Positions 36,196-48,700 of a stretch of DNA of 64,000 nucleotides are shown here, in pieces. Source of the DNA: Phoebastria nigripes. Lineage: Eukaryota; Chordata; Aves; Procellariiformes; Diomedeidae. The stretch is from positions 437,620-501,619 of the forward strand of contig JAYKAV010002673.1 in assembly GCA_035582835.1 (NCBI GenBank), in the 5' to 3' direction. A program made the position numbers and the translations under genes. The stretch's first letter is position 1. Each line of letters begins with the position of its first letter. The notes beneath the pieces were generated by a model that did no database searches, was not told the DNA's origin, and was given only the letters and a program-made list of their open reading frames with translations.

Positions 36196-39100
36196 AAAAA
36201 TCCCAGAAAAGAAGAACTTTTTTCTCAGGCAATTTGATTGCAGGTAGAGCTGGCTGAGCCAACTAGAGCTCGATAATATACAGGCGCTGGACATTTACCT
36301 TAGACTACTTGTCTATTTTCCTCCTCTGGCCAGTCAGAGAGATGGCATCATGACTCATTTCACACTCAAATAGGTCAGAGGAATTGTCCCATAGAAGTAT
36401 TATACTCACTGACCACAGATGGAGCCTGACTGGCTTAAACTTTCTATCCTGATTTTAGATGATTTATTTTAAGTGAGATGAATGCTACTCTCTTTTCTCA
36501 ATATACCGTATCAGTGGAATTTTTAGATTGCACATTTTTTTAGATTAATCTCTTTGAGACAAAGAGAAGGCTTTAATGTATCAATAGAAGCATGAAGGCG
36601 CTTTCACTTCAGAGATAATGTTCTGAGGCATTATCAAAATTAAATGATACAAGGTTTTTATAGCTTCTTCTGCTATTAACTTACGTGTCTTTCTACAGTG
36701 ATTCTGGGATGTCTCATTAACTTCAGCAGAGCTGTACAATGTAGTTAAGGGAAAAGTTCTGTGCAAATATTTTACATTAACTTTCTTGAGCACAGTCTTA
36801 CTTTTCTTGTAAAGAACCGAGACTGTCTTCAATGGAAGTTTTCCCCAAGAAAAGAGTGCAGGATTTGGCCCTTAGCTATGCTGTAATTCTTAAAAGGAAT
36901 TTGGTATTTTTCCTTCAGTATTGTTAAAAAAGCTTTAGATACATCACAGATCTTGAACATATGCAGATCAGTATGGACTAAATAATGAATTCCATAAATG
37001 TGGGCAAACTGGAATAAATCTTGTTACTAGTTTCAGAAAAGGGAAGATAAATAATAGATGAAATGGATCTGCTTTGTTGCGAACTTTAACAGTGATGTTA
37101 CTTGAGCTCATTTTGAGAGTTCAAGCAGTGCAAAGATAGAGGGGAAGGCTATGTTTGTTGGTCTATGTCCTCTGGAAAGGACATAAGCTTGCTTACCACC
37201 TTAATGTGTCTTACATTCTGTCTGTGAAGAGGTGTCCAGGCTTAATATCACTCAAAAACTGTCATAGCCTGTTTTTGGCCCTTTTTTTTTTTCTTTTCTG
37301 GGATTAGGAAGTCTTTCACTTTAAGGTGTTTGGTTTCAATCTAGACAGTGTTTGTCTAAATAAATGATGGTCACTACTACTTTTTGACTCTTCTTGATTG
37401 CCTGTGTGAAAGGAATTCTTGGCTTGGGTCCATTTCCAAAGGGAGAGATGCTAACAAGGGTTGATGGGTACAGTATGGAAGCCAATAACTACACGCATCT
37501 GGAAACAGCACTCTTGGCCACCGGTCTGTTTTCTTCCTGACAATGCTCACAGCATTGTCAATGTTACCACAGAGGATTGCTGAAACACAGAGGTTTTGTT
37601 TTAAAAAGGAATAAAATTACCTTCAAAACATTGTTCATGATAATGGCTTATCTGTCTTGCCTGGCCTGATGTTGTGCAATACACTTCACATTTTGTACTG
37701 ACTTCTTCAACTATTTCAGATTGGTCAGTGTCCTCAGCCTTCGTGCTCTTAAAATCATGTATTTTTATCTTATCTGTGACAGATTTCATGTTAACTCCAC
37801 TGGAATCTGATTTTGTCTTTCCATGGAGGCAGCTGGAGCATAAACCATGTCATATAATGAGCAAGGACAGTCTAAGGCCAGAACTGTACAAGAGCCAAAG
37901 CTTGAATAGCTTATTTAGCATCAGGATTTAAATATCTGACACGTATTCTTATATTTAGGGCTAACGCTACCGTGCATTTGGAAGAGGCAGTAGCAAGCCT
38001 GATGTCAAATAATGAAGTCCTTTGTTTCTATGCTATACCACTTCTCACTGTGTACTAAAGTAATTGATAGTTGTCCAAAAATTAAACTATGAAGTTTAAA
38101 TATGTATAAAATATCATTGCAGAAGTGTGTCCAGAGGTTTCACATTTAGGGCTTAAAATCAATTTTGAGCTGGAAGTAAGTATGCAACTACTTTATTATG
38201 TGCGAATAACAGTGTATTCACACATGAATTGCAGCACTTACTCTTTCAGTACATAATTAATTTCCCCACAGTGTACTAATAAACTAGTTAATTAATGAAA
38301 AAGTTAACATTCTTCCTAAGAAACTTAGGGCTCTTTGTCAGCACATTATTTATTTCCTGTGCAAGTTCATTGTTTAAATGACATCGTCTTACCAAATTCC
38401 TAGATAACTACATTCATTGCAGTACGATCTAGAATATTTATTTGAACTATCCTTCAAAACAGTATTCATCTTTTTTGTCCTTTTTTAAGATTAATTTTTT
38501 TTTTCATGGGAGCTGAAAAAGAAAAGTAATCCTTTTTAAGAAAAGAATAAAATATTGGTTTGAAATGGCTTCACTCCCTCACTGAGGGCAATAGGATCAC
38601 ACCACAGTGGCCCTTAGTAGACGTTTCTGTTGATCACGGTGGCCCTTAGCAGATGCTTATGTTGATCTCAGACTTGAACTGGACCGTCAATTTTGTGTGC
38701 CTTTTTGAGACTAGGTAAAGTCACCTAGATTTTTGAATTAAACATTAGCCTGGGTGGAGTACTGGCATAGAAATACCCATTTTAGAGGTTGTGAGCAATG
38801 GGTCACTCTCATACTGATCAAAATAAGTGCTGTCTCTTTGGATGTGAGGGAGAATCTAAGTATGACTTCACTGTGACTGACCTACTTTGCTTAGGAGCCT
38901 ACCTGACCTCCTTGCCAGGCATCTTTTCAGAGGCATCTTTTCATTATCTTCAGATGTCAGAGCTACGTGTTCCAATATGTAATTACTCTCACAGAGAGAG
39001 GATCTGTTTTCATGTTGGAAGGTTAATTTGTCTAACTTCAATTTACAATTATTGGAGCTTGTTTTGCCTTTCTTTGCAAGGTTAAAAAGCTCTCAGGTAT

Positions 39101-40642
39101 TTTTTCTATACGTATGTACCTACTGCAAGGACTCAAGCCATCTCTCAGCCATGTCTCCAGTGAAGTGAAAGAAAGGGCTTCTCAGATCTCCAGAAATTCC
39201 ATGTCCTTGAAATGTGAAAAGTAAATCAGCTCTTACCATTTCTGTGTGCAGAAGTAAAATCATTGTCCTCTTTCTATGTGTTTCATATGTATTTTTTTTC
39301 CTAATAGATATGCTAAGGATTATTTTGGATCTTTGCAACAGCATCGCTAGTGAGTGCTCCTAGTGACACACAGCACTTTATGATGACACTGGATTTTGCT
39401 CAAGACAAGCTCACATGCTTATGTGACATTGCAGAGCTGACACAGTTTTCTGCTTTTAGTTCCTGAGATAACTCCTTTGCAACTAGCTCAACTATATCTT
39501 CATGGCATTGCACCGTTCTAGAAATCCCTTGCTTTAGGACACTTTTTTTCCCCTCATGCAGGCACAATCTGTGTTCTTGGTTCTCACAAACTGTGTTTTC
39601 AGTGTTGTTAAAACAGATTTCCTTGGACTGAGACCGCTAACAAAGTGGTTCAGATTACACTGAAAGAGTAACTAGCTCTCTTTACTGTTTGCTCTTTTAC
39701 CAACCCCTATGCCACTTGAAACTGGTTGTGCAAATATTGTGGAGCTTCGAGAGAGTGAAACCTGAAGGTAATTTGGTTCCATCTTGTTTGAGTAATCCTG
39801 GACATACTTCTAGCAGCAATGACGTTCCATGGGAATGCTATGGCAACATCAAAATGTTGGCTGTCTAGCAGGCTTACTGCATCCTGTGCATGAGCCGTGA
39901 ATAAACAGAGGAATTTAGTTCCCAGAGTGTCAGTCTGGCACATTTCACAAGCACTACATTCACTTACCAAAAAAAAAAAAGTCAGCCAGTCATACAGAGA
40001 AAGTGCTATAGTGACTGGGTGATAAATTTCCTGCTGCTAACCCTTGTATATACTAACTCTAAGAAGCTAGGAATAAATCATGCATGGCTTAATTCAGAGG
40101 GGAAATATGCTNTCCTTCAGTTTTTTTATTGTTTTTGTACTCATCTGCTTTCCTTTGTTCATACTGTTTTTCTGTCTTTGCATCTCCTTGCTAGTCTCTA
40201 GACATATTAGTATGCTTTCTTTCAGTTAGATGTGATCTCTCTCTGAACCAGAGGCTGGAGACATGGTCAATGAAGTACCAGGTTTGAGCTAAAAAGCCCA
40301 AAAGGGATATTAGTCCGGGGTTCAGTGCATAGGAACACGTTCATATTGTTTCTAGTCTGCTACAAATGAGAGCAGAACACTGTGTTTGCACTTAGTTCTG
40401 TCATGCAGTGATTTCCAGTGCCCCAAAGTGAATATAAGATTTAAGTCTGCCTATTGGTCTCTTTTGCTGTGTATATCTTAAAAATGGAAATGTAAGGACA
40501 TTTACAGGATTATGCTGCTTTTTCAGATGACACCTAAAATGAATGAGATGGCAGTAGGGTAGAGCTTACTCCATTAACAGCAAGAGTTCAGGCTCCCTAG
40601 TCANAGAGTCCACGCTTGGAAAGTTTCTCTCACTAAGGAGAG
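36196..40642. other. Intergenic DNA without a recognisable gene
   Basis: No gene or transposon is recognised. A 32-bp tandem duplication occurs at 38,603-38,666. Frames are below 100 codons and featureless. Confidence 0.5.
38603..38666. repeat. 32-bp tandem duplication
   Basis: Two adjacent 32-bp units, both starting CAC(A/G)GTGGCCCTTAG and ending GTTGAT, differ at five positions. The duplication is therefore not recent. Confidence 0.85.
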
Positions 40643-41017
40643 ATCATAGAATCACAGAACGGTTTGGGTTGGAAGGGACCTTAAAGATCATCTAGTTCCA
40701 ACCCCCCTGCCATGGGCAGGGACACCTTCCACTAGACCAGGTTGCTCAAAGCCCCCCCCCCAGCCTGGCCTTGAACACTTCCAGGGATGGGGCAATGGGG
40801 CATCCACAACTTCCCTGGGCAACCTGTTCCAGTGCCTCACCACCCTCACAGTACAGGATTTCTTTCTAATACCTAATCTAAATCTACCCTCTTCCAGTTT
40901 GAAACCATTACCCCTCATCCTATCACTACACTCCCTGATAAAGAGTCCCACCCCATCTTTCCTGTAGGCCCCCTTTGAGTACTGGAAGGCTGCTATAAGG
41001 TCTCCCCGAAGCCTTCT
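40643..41017 (-). mobile_element. CR1 LINE 3' fragment, moderately young
   Basis: On the plus strand the copy begins with the complement of the CR1 terminal octamers (ATCATAGAATCACAGAA), followed by GGTTTGGGTTGGAAGGGACC and CATCTAGTTCCAACCCCCCT. The minus strand encodes the C-terminal end of CR1 ORF2, with the readable motif RHWNRLPREVVDAP, after which the frame shifts. Similarity fades near 41,017, the 5' truncation point. It lies about 1.5 kb downstream of the DHRSX stop and in the same orientation as that gene. Confidence 0.93.
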
Positions 41018-41940
41018 AGATGTTTTGAGGAGACTTCTAATCTTGACTGAAACTTCCAGGGGAAGTTTCTCTGTAAATTATTCTCATGGTTTATCACCTT
41101 CCCTGTTCAAATGTTGTGTCTATCTTTAATTCAGTTTTTTCTTTTAGTTATTTGAGCTTGTAGAAACTTAGACTGTCTTTATATTGCCACATGTCTGTTT
41201 TGTTCTTTACTCCATGGATGTGAACATAATTCTTGAAGCTTCACTTTGGCAGACATAGGTAGAGTTCCCTGAACAGTACAGAGTGAAGCATGTTCAAAAC
41301 TGATGGCATCTGTACTGATGACTATCCAACTCAGAAGAGAAATCTTAGGGTTACCAAAAATAGTTTCATAAAAAATATCAGCTCCACACTCAGAGACAGT
41401 CAAATAAAACTAAAAATAAAACAGATGTTAGGAATTTTTAGGAAAGAAATACATAACAAAAGCGAAAATATCCTGTTGCTGCTGTGTAAGTTGGATGAGT
41501 AGGCAGGGACTACTCTTCAGCATGGCAAAGAGACGGTTTAAGGGAAGTTTGGAAGTCTCCAAAACCCTTAGCAATGTGAAAAAAGTGGACTGGCATTAAT
41601 NGATTGCTGTCTCTTCCAAACCATGAACTCTAGTTTTGAAACTCCTATGAACTAGGTTCAAAACCAACCGAAGGAGGTGATTCTTCATGCAACGGGCAGT
41701 AGAAGAGTGAATCTCCTTGCCAAAGAAACAGCAAGAAGTTGCAGATGCAAGTTTACACAGGTTCAGGAGAAAAGGGGACAAGAAATCTTAGTCCACTGCC
41801 GAGACAACAGGCCGACTGCACCCTCTGCCAAATCCAGTGTCTCCATTATTATGTTTGATCCCTTCCTCATTCTTAGGGCTCGCCTTTAAAGGAGAGCTGA
41901 ACTCAAATGGAAAACAACTGAATTCGATATCCTGTCTGAA
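41018..41940. other. DNA between a CR1 copy and the DHRSX 3' end
   Basis: No gene is recognised. If the distal poly(A) signals at 41,948-41,964 are used, this stretch begins just beyond the end of the DHRSX transcript. Confidence 0.45.
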
Positions 41941-41947
41941 GACCTTA

Positions 41948-41964
41948 TTTATTTACATTTTATT
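41948..41964 (-). terminator. Possible distal poly(A) signals of DHRSX
   Basis: Two AATAAA hexamers on the minus strand (complement of 41,948-41,953 and 41,959-41,964) lie about 570 bp past the DHRSX stop. They would give a longer 3' UTR if the nearer ATTAAA is weak. Confidence 0.3.
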
Positions 41965-42264
41965 TGGTTCTGACCTTCACTTAAAACCTCTGGATAAAAG
42001 TTGANGCATAAAACTAACGTTATGATAGAAACAACATAATGATCATGAATGCCAAATGTCTGCATTAGAACAAGCTGACATTCATTATAAAGTGTCTTAA
42101 AGATCAATGAAGCTTAAGGAAAAAAGCTGCAACTTTTAAAACTGATTAAAAAAGAGTAAGTTGTATGTACAAAGGTGGCTTAAGTTCAACATGCCACAGA
42201 CAGAACACACTCACCAGGGAAAGTCTTTTTTTTTGTTGAACAAAAAATGAAAACTCAACTCTGC

Positions 42265-42529
42265 ACAAGGTTAAAGATTGTATTTTAATCACAGACTGAA
42301 ACATCATGATTTACAAAACTGATGGTTAGATTTAAAACCAACCACTACATCTTTCTGTGGGAATACTCCCCCCACACCCTAGCAGACTAGGGGTTGAAGT
42401 GAAGAACAGAGCTGTTCATGTTTGCCTTTTGGACTGAACAGTGATTTCCAGGATGATGACTGATGCTGCAAGAATTCACCTAAGATGCTTGTCAATACAT
42501 TTCATTTACCCAGCTGGAAGTGGCTTCTT
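42265..42529 (-). other. DHRSX: DHRSX 3' UTR, shorter predicted form
   Basis: On the minus strand the stop codon is followed by about 240 bp and then ATTAAA (complement of 42,284-42,289). About 25 bp further lies a T-rich stretch (complement of 42,225-42,256) that can act as the downstream element. The end point is predicted, not observed. Confidence 0.45.
42284..42289 (-). terminator. Predicted proximal poly(A) signal ATTAAA
   Basis: ATTAAA is the commonest variant of AATAAA. It sits 240 bp beyond the stop codon with a T-rich region downstream. Confidence 0.45.
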
Positions 42530-42727
42530 CTAGGGAACTCTGCTGGATTCATCAGAAATCCCAACCATCTTGCAGCTTTCTGTCCAGAGCCTTCTCTGCA
42601 GCTCCTCGTCATATGCTACATCAGCCGATTTTGTCCTTTCCTCATTGTAAAGGTAGCAGGCGCCCGCTCCTTCCATCGTGGGTGATACTGCTGCATAGAT
42701 GCTTGTAGAGGCTCCTTCCTCTGGAGT
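42530..42727 (-). CDS. DHRSX: DHRSX terminal coding exon (partial gene)
   Basis: DHRSX is a classical-type short-chain dehydrogenase/reductase associated with membranes of the secretory pathway. Published work links it to polyprenol-to-dolichol conversion, which supplies the lipid carrier for N-glycosylation. Older work proposed a role in autophagy. The complement of this exon encodes 65 residues and a TAG stop (42,530-42,532). It opens with TPEEGASTSIYAAVSP and contains CYLYNEERTKSADVAYDEEL and QRRLWTESCKMVGISDE. Remembered human DHRSX reads TPDEGAWTSIYAAV, then YLYNEKETKSLHV and LWSKSCEMTGV in the same order. The exon is preceded on the minus strand by an acceptor (TTTTTTGTTTCTGTAG, AG at complement of 42,728-42,729) and starts in phase 0. 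This is the C-terminal tail beyond the catalytic domain. The NAD(P)-binding TGxxxGIG and catalytic YxxxK motifs belong to upstream exons, which lie outside the window to the right. The frame is intact, with no N or stop, so the gene looks functional. Confidence 0.92.
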   Translation of the reverse strand, partial: TPEEGASTSIYAAVSPTMEGAGACYLYNEERTKSADVAYDEELQRRLWTESCKMVGISDESSRVP

Positions 42728-42746
42728 CTACAGAAACAAAAAACCC
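42728..42746 (-). promoter_or_regulatory. Splice acceptor and pyrimidine tract of the last DHRSX exon
   Basis: The minus strand reads GGGTTTTTTGTTTCTGTAG immediately before the coding sequence. This is a good 3' splice site, and a branch-point-like CTGAAT lies about 30 bp upstream of the AG. Confidence 0.8.
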
Positions 42747-45700
42747 ACAAATTCAGCTAGAAGGCAGGTGCGATAGAAGAATTATATTATACCGTAGGAC
42801 CTTACCAGTGACAATCAGCTTCCCTAGTTTTGCATCACTTTTGTGGTCCTTACGCAAACCTCAAGCTGGCAATGACAAAAATGCCACCTATCCAACTGGC
42901 AGAGTACAGTCCATTTCTACAACAGTGCTATTTTGAGATAGATAGCTTAAAGCCACAGAACAGATATATGGAGAACTCTGGTCCATTTTTTCAAGAGTTA
43001 GTCAGATGGAGCATACAAAATAATTGATTTAGTTTTCACAGTTAGAGCTAACAAACCCAAAAGCAAACACAAATATTAAAATCCTAGCTTAATTATTCAT
43101 TCTGCAAGGATGAGAGGGTCTGTACTCTGCCTTAAGAAGATGAAGGCTATGCTGTATGTGCCATGTGTTCATTGTAACAACAATATGACATGAGCAAAGG
43201 ATCATGGAAACCATGACAGCAAATTAAGATTCCGCAGTTCAATCCAAGCAGGCAGGTAAACCAGGGAATTACATTTTACACAGAGCATAGTTATCAAAGC
43301 TCTGCAGTGTCATAAAGCAAAATGGTGAAAGATCTATAATGTCTGATATACCATGAGTATTAAATGAAAATTAGTAAGTGAATAGCTTAGAGTGATAACT
43401 CCTTTCATCCCAAGCATATGCAAAACATTTCCATTTTGCATACAGCAGGATCACACAGCTATCACTGAAATTCTCCCAATGGCATTTTTTTTCTGTTATT
43501 GAAGGGCGTATTTAAAACACAACATCTGATATGTTTTGTCTGCTAGATCATAATGTGTCATTTTACAATCCTTGCAGTCATTCTCTGAGTCATTAACAGT
43601 ACCAATGCTGCTCATAGCTTTGTCTGCTGCACCTGACAGGATGTCTTTTCCTGAAGAACTCACTTGATGAATGAGACAGTATCGAATAGGTTACTCAGTG
43701 CCTAATTAAAAAAATCATTTGAAGCTTTTTGTGACAAGGTGCAGATATTTTAAAAAGAAACAACTCCTCTGTTTTCTCACTGTACAATAAATACAACACA
43801 ACTTACTAGAAATAATTAATTTATCTGATGCGTCTGGCATTTGGTCTCATTTACAAATAAGTTAGAGCCATGTTACACCATCACACGGTAAGACAAGGTT
43901 ACCCAAACCGCAACCCCTCTGGCTGCTGCCGGGGCAGAGCACCCTCAGCATCCGCAAGGGAAGCACATTCCCTGCATGACCACAGGCACATTCCCCAAAA
44001 AGTGAACTGCTGAAGAAGAAACGCACCCTGCTGAGGGACTTCCACGCACAGAGCTCCACTGGTTCCATGCCAAGCCCTTGATCAAAGGTGTTTAAGCTGA
44101 AGGAAAACTACTGATGCCAACAGGCTGCAAAGAGCGGTAATACCACCATACTTTCCTTCAATGGCCACAAAATAGCCAGCTTTTACTATCAGTTACCACA
44201 CAAAGACAGCATGTCCTGTTCCAAATACCACCTAATGAAATAAGATGATAACTCGGCTATCTGACGGGCTACTCTCTCAGCAAAGTATCAGTCAGTACGT
44301 TAAAAAAAAAGTCAGGTCCAGGTAACTGCTGGAATATTTTTTATTTTTTAAGAAGATGACTGTACTGTGAAATACTATCTAGAAACACTTACAAAGTGCT
44401 TATTTACCTTAGTTTAGTACTCTACTGCTACTTCTTCACCCTTCTTCATCTTATAGAAAATAGTGCTATTCACATCCAGCAGATTATTTAAACAACATAA
44501 AGCTATGTGCGTGCATAATTCTTTGCAGGATCAGGATGACTCCAAAAAGTCAGAGTCCACATGCTCACATAGTGGCTACTGTCATGATCAGCTATGATGC
44601 AATATAAAATATCTTAATACTGTAAAGCAGCAGAACAATGATGAATACAAGCATTCATATTTTGTGCAATTTATTCTGGATGACAGAGAGAAACCAAAAG
44701 TTTTTAAGGTACTGCTGTGCTTTACTTAAAAATCTAGTGACACCGATAAACCATTACTTCATGCAGTGGTTCACTAGACGTTATGTTCCCGCGTTCAACA
44801 GCTCTCCAGCACAAACAAGCATAAATGTCAATGATGTCGATGACTCCCAAATCTTAATGACAGCAGCTCAAAACTAAAATGCTTTTAAAAAATTGCCTGT
44901 GGGAGGAATTTGTGTGATTATGTTTCTATGAGCAGGGCTCTCTACAGCCTCAGAGACTGGTCCGTATGGATCTTCCTACAGCATCAGAAATAGCATGTGC
45001 CTTTGCTGATTTGATGGGAAGGTTCTCCCAGGATATGCAGGATTTATCAAGATTTTTATTTTTTCATGATATGTCAAGTAAGTTCCCCACCAGAGGGGAT
45101 CTATTCAAAATAATAACAAATGCGTTAAATAAAGTCTATGTATGAGTTGACAGACAGTTGTTGGTTTTATTCATGCAGCCCTAGTAGGCCTTTACCAAAC
45201 CATTTTATATAGCAAATTGTTTCCTACTCTTCAATACAAAGAAAATATCGAGCAGGTTCAGACAGTAATAAATGTGCTTACATGGCCACACCGTGACCAG
45301 TCTGTAAGCACAGTGACATCGTCACCATCCATTAAGGTCAGCTTGTGTAACTTTTCACAAGATTTAATTTGTTTTTCATCCTGTCCAACATATCTAATAT
45401 GCTGAGTAGAAGGTTCTATGCAAAATTCCTATTTAGTTTCTGTCATCTCTTGCTAAAAGTGATTATCTAAACACATAAGGAAAAAAATACTATAATACAT
45501 TAAGCAATTAGTGTATAATAATTTAAGTTAAAGGAAAACAATTTTTCCAGTGCAACGGGGAGCAGAGTTGCATATGTATGATTAATTAATTGTCTTATCC
45601 CATCTTCTGAGTGCTTAATTAATGCTGAAAGCTTTAATGTTCCCTTACTTGAGGATCTCTTCATTGTTTTGGCATGTTTTCTGTTTTAATGAAAGTAAAA

Positions 45701-48700
45701 AGGAAACCCTACACCAGGAGTCCCCTGGCCTTCTGGCTGGGTGGATGACCTACCTGTTTTGAGAGGCTGGAAGAAAAGCATATGCTGTGATTCCACCTCT
45801 GGATCATGCCCATACCTTCCGTGAAAGCACTGTACATCCACCTGCCCACACACAGTCAAGACTTCCAAAGTGCTGGACCTACGACACGCCCATAGATCAA
45901 CTGCAACACGCACAGACACACAGACAAACGCACACACGTCCTGCCTGTGTACCAGCACCTGAGGAGCTCTTGGGAAGGAAGAAGCTGGCAGCAGGTTGCA
46001 ACCACTGGAGCAATTCATGAGTATCTGGACAGGGAGCAGGATTACTTGTTCCAGCAGTGGCAGCCTCACTCCTGGTTGCCAACCTTCCTGGGAGACCCAC
46101 AGCTCTTCTTTTACCACATGACAGCCCATCAAAAGATGAGGAGGAACCATAAAGCCCTTGGAAAAGAAAACGACCACAAGCAGGAGACTACTGTCAAAGC
46201 AACACGTCTGACCCATCCTTTGATGCCAATGGCCTTCTAGGAAGGAGAGCACCTGATCACAGGCCAGAGAAATCACCAGCCAGTGGTTGAATACCTTGAT
46301 CTATAAAATCCAGGATGTTTGTCATGATGCTCTACACAAACAGGAACAAGTTCCCGTCTTTGGGACTCTGAAGTAGTATACAAAAAGTTGCAGGTAGACA
46401 GGCAGTAATGACAAGTATCATTCAAATCACAGGGGAGGATACTCTACACATTGCCAGAATTTTAAAAAAAACCAAACCAAACAGTAACAGAATAATATAC
46501 GTACATACAGGATCAGTAACATCTTGTTCATGAATTAGCTGGACTTGTCCTAAGACAAGAGAGATTCCTATAAACTGCATGATGCTTCTTCGCTCTTCAG
46601 TTACCAGCTTATTTGTGCTGAACTTCTTTTAAATTGGATTTTTGTTTACAAATTATTATATTATTAGTATCCAAGCAACTGTAATTAATACCTTTGTCAT
46701 ATCCAAGTAAAACTGATTTCTACTTAACTTTTTCCTAATGAAATTCTGCATCTGCAATTCCTTTCACTTGTTACAGTATTGATCATGTCCTTTACTTTTA
46801 CATTGCTTTGCAATTAACTATTTGTTTGCAGTATCCCTTCAACAGTAAATAAAGGTCTGACTGAAATTACATTATCTTTGTATTGCTCATTACATGGGTA
46901 GGCTGTGGAAGAAGGAGAGAAAAGATTGCATGTGACCAGCTTATTTAAGCAAAATGCAGTTTATATACACAAAATGACATTATTTTGGCACTATTTATTC
47001 CCAAAGAAAAAGATGTTTTTTACAGAAGCTTTGCTATTTCTTTTTTTAAATATTCATCAACATAGAATAATTTTCCCTCAGCATCAAATGGAATATTCTG
47101 TTCTACGAAAACTGGGACATATACTAAGAGGGTTTGTGTCTTAGTTTTGTTTTTTTAAGACTCGCCAGTTAACACATTTTGATTAATGCATTTTAAGTGC
47201 CATATAATCTTGTCAATACTAGGCGCTAATGCTCGCAAAATGTGTTAGCTGACGACAGTCAGCACCTACAGCCATGTCGCCATGAAATCCTTTTCATTTG
47301 TCTACAACTGGCGCAACAGCTTAACTCTTTGGAAATTGTGTGTCTGCATCAGTTATACATGATGGCTCGGGTGCTTCCCTTGTTAATCCACGTACTCATC
47401 CAGTTCCACCTCCACCTGAATTCATAGCTCAGAGTCCTGGGCAGACAGTGTGGTATGTCCATCGGAAACCACAGAAAATTGGACAGGAAACAAAACTAAT
47501 AAGCTCCTATAATTCCTCTTCTGCAATCCATTCATTTTCCCAGTACCATTTTCAGTAACTACCAGCAAACAGTGAGAACCCTGCTATGTGTCTTAAACTC
47601 TATGACAAACAGTTTGAATGGATGGCATGGATGTATTTCAAATTGTATTGGTTGACAGAGTTGGCCATATGATTGAAAAAGCAGTAGTGATACAACCCAT
47701 GGTATCAGAGGAGCACTTACTCTGGAATAGCTTCCCCTCGCCCCAGTCAATCAGCTGATTGTACTTGGTTTGTATTTTATGACTTCAGGATGCTGCCATC
47801 TTGAGAGAAGGTAGGAGAGAAGGTTGGGCAAAGAGGACAGAGAGCAGGAAGCAGCTGGCAAACTCAATGACTGACATCGCAGTTGCATCGTGAGGGACAT
47901 GAATGAGGGGCCAAACAGGCAGATGTGCACCTAGGACTGCCTGGTATGCTGGCAAATGGCTTAATGCTGAGGAAGAACATGTTAGAACACCTTTATCCAT
48001 ACAAGTTGTGATGCAGAATACATTAAGCATTGGTGGAATGCCCCTCATCAGCAATATTAAGTAGACTGCTGTAGGAACGCTCACTGACACTGGTTTTGTA
48101 ACGGTGGTCCTACCTCACGTACTCACATCCATTATGTCATGCACTTTTCAGTTCATATGGGAAATCTACTTACGGGCTGATGAGTTAAAGGAGATTTCAG
48201 GGATTTTTTGGCATGGGGGTTCAGGGTGTTTGCTCTGTGGCCTCGCTTTTTTAAATGGGTGAGTTTCCATCAGGCCATTCCTGGCTCGGGTAACAAGAAG
48301 ACATGTCTCTGGCTAGTGACACGTTTCCCAGGTTCCAGCTAGGAAGACACAGCAATCACTGAACAGGCCATCTTCTGGGCCTGGGTACTCAGGCACTTTT
48401 GCCAGCGTTCCTTTACTTTTCTCAACGTTAATTATTCTGGTAATGTTTTGCAAATGTTAGTATTTTACTGACTTGCTTCTGGACTGAAAAACTCTGTATA
48501 TAGAGTTTTCTGCCTTCTCTGTCTTTCTTCAGGAAAGACAACAATCATCTGGGATACCTCGACAGTACTACGCATATGCACAGTGGGGCTTAGCAACAAG
48601 AATGAGAACATGAAATTACTGTTACTTGGTACAGCAAAGTCTTTCATCTACTTGCTGGCAGNTAATGGAGAGGTAACACCCAGTCACCCTCAATGCACTG

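Noticed and set aside
1..42000. ASMT exons, expected near DHRSX from mammalian gene order
   Set aside because: No SAM-binding or other ASMT-like motif was found in any frame. The gene may be further left or absent here.
47559..47750. Candidate penultimate DHRSX exon (AGTAAGT donor on the minus strand near 47,715)
   Set aside because: The upstream translation on the minus strand shows neither the YxxxK helix nor the DPGxxxT segment, and the reading phase does not fit the phase-0 terminal exon.
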